Positions 1 through 8,957 are shown, counted from the first letter of the stretch. The stretch is 64,000 nt of DNA from Blautia faecicola (GCF_004123145.1 NZ_SDKC01000001.1:2065501-2129500), one strand, 5' to 3'. Program-made: numbers and translations. The notes: a model not told the origin generated them from the sequence alone.

Positions 1-708
1 ATCTCTTCCCTCTCCCAGTTCCACCTCGATCACATCTTCCGGTGAAAATACAATGCTTCTGGTATTCAGGGTATGCGGTGCCAGCGGTGTCATCAGAATC
101 ATGGATGCCGCAGGAGATATGATCGGACCACCGGCAGACAGACTGTAGCCGGTCGATCCCGTCGGCGTGGAAATAATGATTCCATCCGCCTTGTAGGTGT
201 TCAGATAAGTATCATTGACATAATTGTTAAACCGTACCACACGCAGAGAGCCCTCTCTGCTAATCACAATATCATTCAGGGCGATATCGCTGCCCGCTGC
301 CTGCCCTTCATGGATCAAGGTTCCGAACAGCATCATTCGCTTTTCAATCGTAAACCGGTCACTCATCAGCCGGTCCATCGCCGGGTAGATCGAATACTGG
401 TCGATCTCCGCCAGATAACCGAGCGTTCCCATATTAATACCAAACAACGGAATCTCCAGATCCACCACGTCCCTTGCTGCCTGAAGAAGCGTTCCATCTC
501 CCCCAAGCACAATGATACATTCCGTTCCCTCCGGGATCCGCTCCGGATCTGTATACGAATAGGACTGTCCTTCTTTCTTCTCACCTGCCGGCAGAATCAC
601 ACATTCTTTCTGATGATTTTTCAGATAGTCTGCAATCTTTCCGGCAACCGCCTGATTCTTCCCTCTTCTGTTTTCTGCTCCGTTGACTATGATCGTAAAT
701 TTATCCAT
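1..708 (-). CDS. nadK: NAD kinase, partial (C-terminus beyond the window edge)
   Basis: Phosphorylates NAD to NADP in the cytoplasm. The 236 visible residues start at MDKFTIIVNG and contain the diagnostic GGDGT motif at residues 69-73, then NMGTLGYLAEI and the substrate region with STPTGSTGYSLSAGGP. The reading frame is still open at base 1, so the last part of the protein lies outside the window. It is the last visible gene of the nusB-xseA-xseB-ispA-dxs-tlyA operon; in related Firmicutes argR and recN usually follow. The ATG at 706-708 is the only sensible start. Family identity is clear from the motifs. Confidence 0.95.
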   Translation of the reverse strand, partial: MDKFTIIVNGAENRRGKNQAVAGKIADYLKNHQKECVILPAGEKKEGQSYSYTDPERIPEGTECIIVLGGDGTLLQAARDVVDLEIPLFGINMGTLGYLAEIDQYSIYPAMDRLMSDRFTIEKRMMLFGTLIHEGQAAGSDIALNDIVISREGSLRVVRFNNYVNDTYLNTYKADGIIISTPTGSTGYSLSAGGPIISPAASMILMTPLAPHTLNTRSIVFSPEDVIEVELGEGRD

Positions 709-745
709 GATGCTCACTCTCTGTTTCCCGTATCATCCTGTATTT

Positions 746-1582
746 TCAGCGTTTCTGTGCAGGATGCGGGGTTGTTGATGACAGTTCTTCGTGTGCCGCC
801 TCCACGACTTTTGCAATCTCAAATGGTACTTCCTCGCAGTGTTCTCCTTCCGGAAGTTTTTTCAGATGCAGCAGGTATTCAATATTTCCCTCCGGTCCCT
901 TGATCGGGGAAAATTCCAGATGACACGGTGCAAAAGAAATACTCTGTGCATACGCGGTCACCATCTCGATGACCTCCCGGTGCACTGCCGGATCTCTCAC
1001 CACACCTTTTTTGCCTACTTTTTCTCTTCCCGCCTCGAACTGCGGTTTGATCAGACATACGACCTCTCCGTCTTCGGTCAGCAGATTTCTCACCGGAAGA
1101 AGAACTTTGGTCAGAGAAATAAATGATACATCGATCGAAGTAAACTGGGATAATTCCTGAATATCTTCCGGCACGACATAACGGATATTGGTCCGTTCCA
1201 TGCAGACCACACGCTCATCATTTCTTAATTTCCAGTCCAGCTGTCCGTGTCCGACATCGATGGAATATACTTTCACCGCACCGTTTTGCAGCATGCAGTC
1301 GGTAAATCCTCCGGTAGAAGCTCCGACATCCATGCAGACCTTATCTTTCAGCGTAACACCGAAGTGTGTCATGGCTTTTTCCAGTTTCAGTCCACCTCGG
1401 CTGACATACGGTAAGGTATGTCCTTTTACCGTGATCTCTACCGTATCTTTAAACATGGATCCCGCTTTATCTTCTCTCTGTCCGTCAACCAGCACATTGC
1501 CCGCCATAATGATCGCTTTCGCTTTTTCTCTTGACGGTGCCAGTCCACGGCTGACTACCAGTACATCCAATCGTTCTTTCAT
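746..1582 (-). CDS. tlyA: TlyA family rRNA methyltransferase / hemolysin A (YqxC)
   Basis: 278-residue protein with an N-terminal S4 RNA-binding domain (about residues 1-60, MKERLDVLVVSRGLAPSR) and an FtsJ-like SAM methyltransferase domain carrying CMDVGASTGGFTDCML. Family members 2'-O-methylate 16S/23S rRNA; the hemolysin name is historical. I chose the ATG at 1582 because it has a good AGGAG ribosome site 8 nt upstream and matches family starts; a longer frame to 1660 exists but adds an unrelated low-complexity lead. It sits between dxs and nadK, the order also found in Bacillus. Confidence 0.93.
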   Translation of the reverse strand: MKERLDVLVVSRGLAPSREKAKAIIMAGNVLVDGQREDKAGSMFKDTVEITVKGHTLPYVSRGGLKLEKAMTHFGVTLKDKVCMDVGASTGGFTDCMLQNGAVKVYSIDVGHGQLDWKLRNDERVVCMERTNIRYVVPEDIQELSQFTSIDVSFISLTKVLLPVRNLLTEDGEVVCLIKPQFEAGREKVGKKGVVRDPAVHREVIEMVTAYAQSISFAPCHLEFSPIKGPEGNIEYLLHLKKLPEGEHCEEVPFEIAKVVEAAHEELSSTTPHPAQKR

Positions 1583-1629
1583 TCCTGTATCTCCTGTCTT
1601 ATTTCTGTATCTGCAGTTTTGCTCTGTCC

Positions 1630-1671
1630 GTAACTGTTCACTGCTTTCACAGTTACGCATACTGAATAACT
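1630..1671 (+). repeat. Shortened copy of the IS66-like MITE
   Basis: Begins GTAACTGTTCA, keeps the internal CACAGTTACG piece and ends ACTGAATAAC, so it holds both ends of the 142-bp element seen at 4502 and 23323 with the middle deleted. It touches the dxs stop codon (1670-1672). No target duplication is visible. Confidence 0.6.
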
Positions 1672-3541
1672 ACTTCGTTTTTACTTTCGTCTGCCACTGA
1701 AGCACCCGTTCTGTCACCGAATCACTGTCCATCTGCTGCTGACGCATCAGATCCTCCACACTTCCATGCGGCACAAACCGGTCTTCGATCGCAACGATCC
1801 GCACTGCCGGACCATGCATTCTGCTTCCATAATATGTCATCACCTGTTCTCCGAAACCGCCGGATTTTACATTTTCTTCCATGGTGACGATCAGACTGTG
1901 ATCTTCTTTTATAATATCCAGAAGCTCCGTATCCAGTGGTTTCACAAACCGCATATTTACCAGTGTCGGTTCATATCCCTTTTTACGGAGATTTTCTGTC
2001 ACCTGTACGGCCGTCCGTACCATATTTCCCACTGCCAGAATGGCAATTTCTTTTCCTTTTTCCAGAACTTCCGCTTTTCCCATCTCGATCGGTGCCCGGT
2101 ACTCTTCCAACTCGGTATAGGCTTCGCCTCTCGGATATCGGATTGCCACCGGACCGTTCTGCCGGATGGCAAATTTCATCATATCGGAAAGTTCCCATTT
2201 ATTTTTCGGTGCCATGACGGTCATATTCGGCATCATGGACAGGTAACTTAAGTCAAAACATCCATGATGTGTCTCTCCATCACTTCCCACTAAACCTGCG
2301 CGGTCCACGGCAAATACGACCGGAAGATTCTGCATACACACATCGTGCAGGATCTGATCGATCGCGCGCTGCAAAAATGACGAATAAATCGCGACCACCG
2401 GGCGAAGGCCTCCAAGTGCCAGTCCCGCAGCGAAAGTCACCGCATGTTCTTCTGCGATTCCCACATCAAACAGGCGATCCGGGAACATATTGCCGAACCG
2501 TTTCAGTCCGGTTCCCGGTACCATTGCTGCCGATACCGCCACTACATCCGGTTCCCGGTCGCCGAATTTTCGCATGACTGTTGAAAAAATGTCGGTATAG
2601 GATGGATTTCCATTCGATTTTGGAAGTCCGGTCTCTATCTCATAAGGTGCTGCCCCGTGAAATCTGGCCGGATGGCGCATCGCCGGTTCATATCCACGGC
2701 CTTTTTCTGTCAGCACATGGATCAGTACCGGACCCTGCTTCCGTTTTGCTTCCTGCAACACTTTTCCCAGTTGCCGCATATCGTGTCCATCCACCGGACC
2801 AAGATAAGTCAGTCCCATATTTTCAAAAAGCATTCCAGGAATCACCAGCTGTTTGATGCTGCTTTTTGTCTTATGAAGTGCATCCACCATGCCATCTCCC
2901 ACTTTGGGAATCTTTTTCAGAGCGTTGGTTACGCCCATTTTCAGCTCTGTGTACGGTGCCGCCGTCCGGATATGATCCAGATAGGAAGACATCCCACCCA
3001 CATTGCGGGTGATCGACATCTCATTGTCATTCAGGATAATAATAAAATTCTTCTTTAATTCCGCCGCGTTATTTAACGCCTCATACGCCATACCGCCGGT
3101 CAGCGCACCGTCACCGATCACGGAGACAACCTGATAGTCCTCTCCCTTCAGATCCCGTGCCTGTACCAGACCAAGTCCCGCGGATATCGAAGTAGAACTG
3201 TGACCAGTGTCAAAGGCATCGCAGTCACTTTCTTTTCTCTTCGGAAATCCACTTAAGCCACCCGTCTTTCGAAGGGTGGCAAACTGTTCTTTTCTTCCTG
3301 TCAGAATCTTATGTGTATAAGCCTGATGACCTACATCCCAGACCAGCTTATCTTCCGGAAAATGTAAAAATCGGTGCAAAGCAATGGTCAGCTCCACCAC
3401 ACCCAGATTCGATGCAAGGTGTCCGCCGGTCTCACTGAGCGACCGAATCAAAAAATCACGGATTTCCTGTGCCAGCTGCTCACATTCCGAAAGAGATAAT
3501 TGTTTTACATCATTCGCCTCTTTGATCTTTTCCAGTATCAT
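1670..3541 (-). CDS. dxs: 1-deoxy-D-xylulose-5-phosphate synthase
   Basis: First enzyme of the non-mevalonate isoprenoid pathway; condenses pyruvate and glyceraldehyde 3-phosphate using thiamine diphosphate. About 623 residues, normal length. Visible motifs include the cofactor-binding GDGALTGGMAYEALNNA stretch, the GHSSTSISAGLG segment and the transketolase-type RYPRG region. Two ATGs compete: 3547 has only about 3 nt between its AAGGA site and the codon, whereas 3541 (MILEKIKEAND) has about 9 nt, so 3541 is preferred. It lies 15 bases downstream of ispA, placing two isoprenoid genes side by side. The TAG stop lies at the edge of a MITE remnant. Confidence 0.97.
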   Translation of the reverse strand: MILEKIKEANDVKQLSLSECEQLAQEIRDFLIRSLSETGGHLASNLGVVELTIALHRFLHFPEDKLVWDVGHQAYTHKILTGRKEQFATLRKTGGLSGFPKRKESDCDAFDTGHSSTSISAGLGLVQARDLKGEDYQVVSVIGDGALTGGMAYEALNNAAELKKNFIIILNDNEMSITRNVGGMSSYLDHIRTAAPYTELKMGVTNALKKIPKVGDGMVDALHKTKSSIKQLVIPGMLFENMGLTYLGPVDGHDMRQLGKVLQEAKRKQGPVLIHVLTEKGRGYEPAMRHPARFHGAAPYEIETGLPKSNGNPSYTDIFSTVMRKFGDREPDVVAVSAAMVPGTGLKRFGNMFPDRLFDVGIAEEHAVTFAAGLALGGLRPVVAIYSSFLQRAIDQILHDVCMQNLPVVFAVDRAGLVGSDGETHHGCFDLSYLSMMPNMTVMAPKNKWELSDMMKFAIRQNGPVAIRYPRGEAYTELEEYRAPIEMGKAEVLEKGKEIAILAVGNMVRTAVQVTENLRKKGYEPTLVNMRFVKPLDTELLDIIKEDHSLIVTMEENVKSGGFGEQVMTYYGSRMHGPAVRIVAIEDRFVPHGSVEDLMRQQQMDSDSVTERVLQWQTKVKTK

Positions 3542-3556
3542 ACGCATTCATCCTTT

Positions 3557-4456
3557 TTAATTTCTCCTGTTCACCAGATATCCTATCAATTCCCGGAGAA
3601 ATTCATTTTTCTGAGGAAATGTATCCAGAAGTTCCAGTGCTTCCTCTGAAATTCTCTCCACGTCCTCCGCCGCACCCTCAAGTCCGCGAAGTGTCACATA
3701 GGTCTGTTTCTGATTCTTTTCATCGCTGTGAATCGGTTTTCCCAGTTCTTCTTCCGTGCTTGTCACATCCAGGATATCGTCCCGGATCTGGAACGCCAGC
3801 CCTACTTTACTGCCGATCTGTTCCATCTGCGCGGTCTCTTCCTCTGTGGCTCCTGCCAGAATCGCTCCCACCATCAGGGAAGCCTCAATCAGAGCCGAGG
3901 TTTTGTTTTCATATATATAATCCAGCATCTGCCGCTCCATGGGTTTTCCTTCGTTGGTCACATCCACGCTCTGTCCCCCGAGCATTCCGTACACGCCAGT
4001 CTTTCTCGTAAGTAATGCCATGGCTTTTCCAATCGCCGGATTCGCCGGTTCCATGGAAAATGCCGCACTGGCTGTCTCATATGCATAATTCAGTAATGCA
4101 TCGCCGCTTAAAATCCCCAGTGCCTCCCCATATACTGCATGGGTGGTCTTTTTTCCTCTCCGGTACTGATCGTTGTCAATGGCCGGAAGGTCATCGTGAA
4201 TCAGAGAAGAGGTATGGATCATCTCCATCGCTGCCTGAAAAGGCTCAATGACAGCTGATGTCCCTCCAAACATCCGATACGCCTCGCCCATCAGGATCGG
4301 TCGCAGCCGTTTTCCTCCGGCCTCCATGCTGTAATTCATCGCTTCCGCCAGCCGTGCGGCAAATCCTTCTTCTTTTGGAAGATAGTTTCGGATGATCTCT
4401 TCGCATTGCTCTTTCTTTTCCTGCAATTCTTTTTCAAAATTCACTCTATTCACCAA
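3557..4456 (-). CDS. ispA: Polyprenyl synthetase (farnesyl diphosphate synthase type)
   Basis: 299-residue trans-prenyltransferase that extends isoprenoid diphosphates. The first aspartate-rich motif reads DDLPAIDND and the second DDILD, each binding Mg-diphosphate; GGKRLRP near residue 52 is also typical. Position in the xseB-ispA-dxs block supports farnesyl or geranyl diphosphate synthase rather than a long-chain enzyme. The gap upstream to xseB holds a full-length MITE, so the operon is now separated here by about 170 bases of repeat. Confidence 0.94.
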   Translation of the reverse strand: MVNRVNFEKELQEKKEQCEEIIRNYLPKEEGFAARLAEAMNYSMEAGGKRLRPILMGEAYRMFGGTSAVIEPFQAAMEMIHTSSLIHDDLPAIDNDQYRRGKKTTHAVYGEALGILSGDALLNYAYETASAAFSMEPANPAIGKAMALLTRKTGVYGMLGGQSVDVTNEGKPMERQMLDYIYENKTSALIEASLMVGAILAGATEEETAQMEQIGSKVGLAFQIRDDILDVTSTEEELGKPIHSDEKNQKQTYVTLRGLEGAAEDVERISEEALELLDTFPQKNEFLRELIGYLVNRRN

Positions 4457-4501
4457 CCTTACGGGATTTTCTCATTATTTTGTAATCGTTATCATCTTTT
4501 C

Positions 4502-4643
4502 GTAACTGTTCAGTTCCTTCACAGTTACGAGTCAAAATACATTTAAAATCACCTTCGGTGATGGCATTTTGACTTGTATGTCTCGGGATTTTGGCATATT
4601 CATGCCAAAACACCTCGCGGGATACTTCCTACTGAATCGTTAT
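4502..4643 (+). repeat. 142-bp MITE with IS66-like ends (copy 1)
   Basis: Same length and order as the copy at 23323-23464: GTAACTGTTCAGT end, CACAGTTACGAGTCAAAAT, a small ATCACCTTCGGTGAT hairpin, a TTTTGGCAT/ATGCCAAAA hairpin, CCTCGCGGGATA and a closing ACTGAATCGTTAT end. The right end overlaps the last codons of xseB. Flanks share an imperfect ATCAT-pyrimidine tract rather than a clean duplication. Confidence 0.8.
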
Positions 4644-4814
4644 CATTTTTTTCTCAACCGTGTCAATCTTACTGTTACACGTTTTCACCAGTTCCATACC
4701 TTTCTGATATAAAGCAAAGGAATCTTCCAGTGAAATATCTTTTCCTTCCAGCTGTTCCAGGATCGCATCGAGTTCCTGAAACGCCTCTTCCATGCTTACT
4801 GTTTTTCTTGGCAT
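4629..4814 (-). CDS. xseB: Exodeoxyribonuclease VII small subunit
   Basis: 61-residue partner of XseA; together they degrade single-stranded DNA into oligonucleotides. The sequence MPRKTVSMEEAFQELDAILE with a central LEGKDISLEDSFALYQKGMELV segment is the family signature. The ATG at 4814 is preferred; an upstream TTG at 4856 abuts the xseA stop and would add 14 residues. Its final codons (T-I-Q-stop) lie inside the inverted-repeat end of the MITE at 4502-4643, so the present C-terminus and stop codon are element-derived. Confidence 0.92.
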   Translation of the reverse strand: MPRKTVSMEEAFQELDAILEQLEGKDISLEDSFALYQKGMELVKTCNSKIDTVEKKMITIQ

Positions 4815-4856
4815 ATTTTCTGTCTCTTTTCTATTTCTAACGCCTGTCAGCGACAA

Positions 4857-6101
4857 CTATTCACAGTTATCCGTTTCTTTGCCTCTGCTGACGATCCACG
4901 CATCCGAGTTCTCTGTTTTTTCTACGTTCGACCAGATCACACCGTCTTTGACATAAGTCTTCATCCGTTCTCCCTCCCGTACCTGTCCTACGGAAGAAAT
5001 CCGGGTTCCGTCCTCATGTTCCATATAGCCGAGCCCCTGCTGCAGTTTTTCAAGCGGAGATACACCGCGCAGTCGTTCCGCATACAGATACAGCCTGGTT
5101 TTCTCTGTCTGTAACTTTTTTTCCATCCGCTCGGTAAGTTTCTCTTCTGCCCGCAGCAGATACATTCGTTTCTCCCGGATCTGGTTTTCCGGACTGAGAT
5201 ATGCCAGACGTGCTGCTTTCTCCGTCAGTCTCTGCCTGGTCATCTCCAGTTTGCTGTCCATGGACAGTTCCAGTCTCCGCACATAACCCGCGAGTAGCTC
5301 CTGCCACACACGATAATCAAAAACAGCAAGTTCCGCTGCCGCCGACGGTGTCGGTGCGCGAAGATCCGCCACATAATCGGCAATCGTCACATCCGTCTCA
5401 TGACCTACCGCGGAAATGATCGGGGTAGAACAGTGAAAAATCGCTCTTGCCACAATTTCTTCATTAAATGCCCACAGATCCTCCATAGATCCGCCGCCAC
5501 GACCGACAATGATCACATCCACGCCAAGCTGATCCAGCGCTTCGATTCCTTCCACGATGCTCTCTGCCGCACCCTCTCCCTGCACCTGCGCCGGGTAGAG
5601 GATGATCTGCACGTATGGATTTCTCCGGGCTGTCACATTTCGGATATCCTGAATCACCGCACCGGTGGGCGCTGTCACCACACCTACTGTCTGAACGAAT
5701 GACGGAATCGGCTGTTTGTATTCCGGTGCAAACATTCCCATCTCTTCAAGTTCTTCTTTTAACGCAAGAAATCGTTCATAGAGAATCCCTGCACCTTCCA
5801 GTGTGATCTTTCTCGCATACATCTGGTATTTTCCATCGCGTTCGTATACGTCCACACTGCCCGTAACAATCACCCGGTCACCGTTTTTCATCGCAAACGC
5901 CAGCCCTTTTCTCTGTCCCGCAAACATCACGCACGCCAGAGATCCACTGCCATCTTTCAGTGAAAAATAAATATGCCCGGAACTGTGGTATTTGCAGTTG
6001 CTCACCTCACCGCCTACGGAGATCCGGCTCAGCATAAAGTCCTGGGTGAACATATTTTTAATATATCTGTTGACCTGTTCTACAGAATATACACTACTCA
6101 T
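4857..6101 (-). CDS. xseA: Exodeoxyribonuclease VII large subunit
   Basis: 414-residue catalytic subunit with an N-terminal OB-fold ([21 protein letters not shown]) and the conserved central core including [31 protein letters not shown] and [28 protein letters not shown]. The ATG at 6101 ([15 protein letters not shown]) overlaps the end of nusB by 8 bases, which suggests translational coupling; the longer frame to 6131 reads back into nusB. A C-terminal coiled coil (about residues 270-350) binds the small subunit in this family. Confidence 0.95.
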   Translation of the reverse strand: MSSVYSVEQVNRYIKNMFTQDFMLSRISVGGEVSNCKYHSSGHIYFSLKDGSGSLACVMFAGQRKGLAFAMKNGDRVIVTGSVDVYERDGKYQMYARKITLEGAGILYERFLALKEELEEMGMFAPEYKQPIPSFVQTVGVVTAPTGAVIQDIRNVTARRNPYVQIILYPAQVQGEGAAESIVEGIEALDQLGVDVIIVGRGGGSMEDLWAFNEEIVARAIFHCSTPIISAVGHETDVTIADYVADLRAPTPSAAAELAVFDYRVWQELLAGYVRRLELSMDSKLEMTRQRLTEKAARLAYLSPENQIREKRMYLLRAEEKLTERMEKKLQTEKTRLYLYAERLRGVSPLEKLQQGLGYMEHEDGTRISSVGQVREGERMKTYVKDGVIWSNVEKTENSDAWIVSRGKETDNCE

Positions 6102-6504
6102 CGGCTTCTTTCGCCAGTTTTCCCAGTACACCGTTGATAAATGCCGGTGCTTCGTTTCCGCCGAATTTCTTTGCCAGTTCTACGGCTTCGTTGATCGCTA
6201 CTTTTCCCGGTACATCATCGTCGTAACGCAGTTCATAAACTGCCAGACGCAGGATAGAAAGTTCTACTTTTCCCATACGGCTGGTTTTCCATCCTTTGCT
6301 TGCCTCGTTCAGTGCTTCATCGATCTCCGGCAGTTTTTCACGGATTTTTTCAAATTTGTCCTGAATATAACTCTGATCTTTGTCCTGGATGTCTTCGATT
6401 CCTTCCAGATACAGTTGCTTCTGTTCTGCCATCTCCTGATTGTCGTTAAATTCTGTCATGAACAGCAGCTGAAAAATGCTTTCTCTTAATTCTCTTCTTC
6501 CCAT
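6094..6504 (-). CDS. nusB: Transcription antitermination factor NusB
   Basis: 136-residue all-helical RNA-binding protein that pairs with NusE (S10) on boxA during rRNA antitermination. [16 protein letters not shown] at the start and [29 protein letters not shown] at the end are family hallmarks. It follows yqhY in the Bacillus gene order. A strong hairpin terminator separates the two, so nusB is reached by readthrough or from a promoter I could not identify. Confidence 0.96.
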   Translation of the reverse strand: MGRRELRESIFQLLFMTEFNDNQEMAEQKQLYLEGIEDIQDKDQSYIQDKFEKIREKLPEIDEALNEASKGWKTSRMGKVELSILRLAVYELRYDDDVPGKVAINEAVELAKKFGGNEAPAFINGVLGKLAKEADE

Positions 6505-6531
6505 GGTTTTCTCCTCGTATTCGTCAGTAGT

Positions 6532-6561
6532 AAAAAAGGGAGCCTCATCCAGACCCCCTTT
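6532..6561 (-). terminator. Intrinsic terminator between yqhY and nusB
   Basis: On the minus strand AAAGGGGGTCT pairs over 11 positions (two G-U) with AGGCTCCCTTT around a GGATG loop, followed by a run of Ts. Confidence 0.75.
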
Positions 6562-6582
6562 CCTTCCGTCCTGCGTTCTATT

Positions 6583-6975
6583 TTATTTTCCTTCTTCCAG
6601 TGCTACACTGGCAATGCTGATGTTTACATCGGAAACTTCCAGACCAGTCATATTTTCAATGGCTGTTTTTACTTTTTCCTGTACTTTCTTGCAGGTTTCC
6701 GGAATACTGTATCCGTACTCCAGATTCAGGTTCAGATTCACGCATACCACGTTCTCCAGAACATCTACTTTTACACCTTTGGACAGGTTTTTCATACCCA
6801 GTTTTCCAACCAGTTCGTTGGTGATGTTTCCTGCCATAGAAGCCACGCCTTCTACTTCGGTCGCTGCCAGACCTGCGATAATTGCCACAACTTCATCTGC
6901 AATCTGTACTTTTCCAATGGTCTGATCGTCATATATGGTATACGTGTCACGCATATCTTTTTTATTTTCTGTCAT
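6583..6975 (-). CDS. yqhY: Asp23/Gls24 family protein (YqhY)
   Basis: 130-residue Asp23-domain protein. Typical features are GKVQIADEVVAIIAGLAATEVEGVASMAG and the C-terminal repeat-like segment ending DVNISIASVAL. In Bacillus subtilis yqhY sits directly upstream of nusB and is linked to the control of fatty-acid synthesis; that role here is only inferred from position. It has a strong AAGGAGG ribosome site and an upstream extended -10 promoter, and is followed at once by a terminator, so it is probably expressed more than the genes downstream. Confidence 0.92.
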   Translation of the reverse strand: MTENKKDMRDTYTIYDDQTIGKVQIADEVVAIIAGLAATEVEGVASMAGNITNELVGKLGMKNLSKGVKVDVLENVVCVNLNLNLEYGYSIPETCKKVQEKVKTAIENMTGLEVSDVNISIASVALEEGK

Positions 6976-7049
6976 CTCAAACCCTCCTTATAATCAAGAG
7001 TTGTCCTGATTTTTTCTGATTTTTCAGTCAGGAACCATTATTTATATTT

Positions 7050-7058
7050 ATTATATCA
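7050..7058 (-). promoter_or_regulatory. Extended -10 promoter for yqhY
   Basis: On the minus strand TGA-TATAAT (an extended -10) lies about 75 bases upstream of the yqhY ATG in an AT-rich leader. No good -35 is visible, as is usual for extended -10 promoters. Confidence 0.5.
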
Positions 7059-7089
7059 AAAAATTGCGTAAATTAAAAGGGGAATTGCC

Positions 7090-8682
7090 TTAGTTTTTGC
7101 TGAATTCTTCCAATTTCAGGTTTTCGTTTCGATCCAGTGTCATACCTACGCTCCAGGAGTTTACGAACAGGAGCAGCGGATTGCCCTTCATGTCTTTTAC
7201 CTTCTTCATATCGGAGGTTCCGGTCAGTTTTTCCACATCAACTTCTTCTTTGTTAGCGATCCAGCGGATATGTTCGTATGGCAGGTTTTCCAGACGGATA
7301 TCTACGTTGTACTCGTTTTCCAGACGGTATTTTAATACATCAAACTGCAGGACACCGACAACGCCGACGATGATCTCTTCCATTCCTCCCATGTATTCCT
7401 GGAAGATCTGGATAGCACCTTCCTGTGCGATCTGGTTGACACCTTTGACGAACTGTTTTCGTTTCATGCTGTCTAACAGACGGACTCTTGCAAAGTGTTC
7501 CGGTGCAAAGGTAGGAATTCCTTCGTAGGCAAATTTTTTACCCGGTGTGCACACGGTATCTCCGATGGAGAAAATACCCGGGTCGAAAACGCCAATAATA
7601 TCTCCTGCATACGCCTCTTCTACGATATGGCGATCCTGTGCCATCATCTGCTGTGGCTGGGAAAGTCGCATCTTTTTATCGCCCTGTACATGGTAGACTT
7701 CCATTCCGGCATCGAATTTGCCGGAGCAGATACGCATAAATGCGATTCGGTCTCTGTGGGCTTTGTTCATGTTTGCCTGAATCTTAAAGACAAACGCGGA
7801 AAATTCTTCCGTCATCGGATCGATCACGCCACAGTCTGCGGTTCTTGGCAGCGGTGAGGTGGTCATCGTCAGGAAATGCTGCAGGAAGGTTTCCACACCG
7901 AAGTTTGTCAGAGCAGATCCGAAGAATACCGGAGAGAGTTTTCCGCAGCTTACAGCTTCCATGTCAAATTCTGCGCTTGCGCCGTCTAACAGTTCGATCT
8001 CATCCATCAGCTGTTCTTTCTGATCTTCATCCATGACTTCGTCGATTTTTGCATCGTCGATATCGATTTCTTCGATATGGCCTTCTTTGGTTCCTTTCAT
8101 GGTATCGGAGAAGGTCAGGACTTTTTTGGTATCTCGGTCATAGACACCGCGGAATTTTTTTCCGGATCCGATCGGCCAGTTGACCGGGCAGGTCGGGATA
8201 CCGAGTTCTTTTTCGATATCGTCTAAGAGTTCGAAGGTGTCGTTGGCATCGCGGTCCATTTTATTGATAAATGTAAAGATCGGGATGTGGCGCATGGCAC
8301 AGACTTTGAAGAGTTTTCTGGTCTGTGCTTCCACTCCTTTGGATGCGTCGATGACCATGACGGCGGAATCGGCTGCCATCAGGGTTCGATAAGTATCTTC
8401 GGAGAAGTCCTGATGTCCCGGGGTGTCCAGGATGTTGATGCAGTAGCCATCGTAGTTGAACTGGAGTACGGAGGATGTTACGGAGATTCCTCGTTCTTTT
8501 TCGATTTCCATCCAGTCGGATACGGCGTGACGGGCGGTTGCTTTTCCTTTTACGCTTCCGGCGAGGTTGATGGCGCCGCCGTAGAGAAGGAATTTTTCAG
8601 TCAGGGTGGTTTTTCCGGCATCGGGGTGGGATATGATGGCGAAGGTTCGCCGTTTTTGAATTTCTTTTGTGTAGTCTGTCAC
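7090..8682 (-). CDS. prfC: Peptide chain release factor 3
   Basis: 530-residue translational GTPase that recycles RF1/RF2 from the ribosome. P-loop SHPDAGKTT, switch II DTPGHQDFS and NKMDRD are all present, followed by the RF3-type domains 2 and 3 (GVVGVLQFDVLKYRLENEY). The start is a GTG at 8680-8682 with a GGAGG site 9 nt upstream. It is a single-gene unit with its own promoter at 8791-8820. Base composition in its first 250 bases is shifted (G+T rich on the plus strand) toward the hairpin at 8852. Confidence 0.97.
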   Translation of the reverse strand: MTDYTKEIQKRRTFAIISHPDAGKTTLTEKFLLYGGAINLAGSVKGKATARHAVSDWMEIEKERGISVTSSVLQFNYDGYCINILDTPGHQDFSEDTYRTLMAADSAVMVIDASKGVEAQTRKLFKVCAMRHIPIFTFINKMDRDANDTFELLDDIEKELGIPTCPVNWPIGSGKKFRGVYDRDTKKVLTFSDTMKGTKEGHIEEIDIDDAKIDEVMDEDQKEQLMDEIELLDGASAEFDMEAVSCGKLSPVFFGSALTNFGVETFLQHFLTMTTSPLPRTADCGVIDPMTEEFSAFVFKIQANMNKAHRDRIAFMRICSGKFDAGMEVYHVQGDKKMRLSQPQQMMAQDRHIVEEAYAGDIIGVFDPGIFSIGDTVCTPGKKFAYEGIPTFAPEHFARVRLLDSMKRKQFVKGVNQIAQEGAIQIFQEYMGGMEEIIVGVVGVLQFDVLKYRLENEYNVDIRLENLPYEHIRWIANKEEVDVEKLTGTSDMKKVKDMKGNPLLLFVNSWSVGMTLDRNENLKLEEFSKN

Positions 8683-8790
8683 AGGGGTTTTCCTCCATTT
8701 TTCGAATTGGGTTTTGTTGGTTTGTTATTTGAATTCCGGTTGCTTTTATATATGTAGGAACCGGATTGGGTTTTTGCTCATACGGTAGAT

Positions 8791-8820
8791 ATTGTAGTAT
8801 ATGGGATTTGGGGATGTCAA
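8791..8820 (-). promoter_or_regulatory. Sigma-A type promoter for prfC
   Basis: Minus-strand TTGACA (8815-8820) and TACAAT (8791-8796) are separated by 18 bases, about 110 bases upstream of the prfC GTG. An inverted CCGGTT/AACCGG pair lies in the leader. Confidence 0.65.
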
Positions 8821-8851
8821 GGGGTTTTTGTGGAGGTTTTGTCTAGGGGCC

Positions 8852-8906
8852 GAAACAGAACCCGGGGGCAGGGGGTGGAACAACCGCTGCCCCCGGGTTC
8901 CGTTTC
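8852..8906 (-). repeat. Near-perfect 20-bp-stem GC-rich hairpin, possible member of the variable-stem hairpin family
   Basis: Arms 8852-8871 and 8887-8906 pair over 20 positions with one mismatch around a 15-base loop. It lies between the prfC promoter and the LysR terminator. Read on the minus strand, its outer flanks (GCCAGTAA before the stem, CTGTTTCGG at and after it) resemble those of the hairpins at 20703 and 56786, but the shared core is absent. It could also simply be a terminator. Flanking DNA is strongly G+T rich on the plus strand. Confidence 0.6.
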
Positions 8907-8957
8907 TTGTTACTGGCTAAAACTGACGTGGATGGAAATTTAAAGATATCTGATAGT

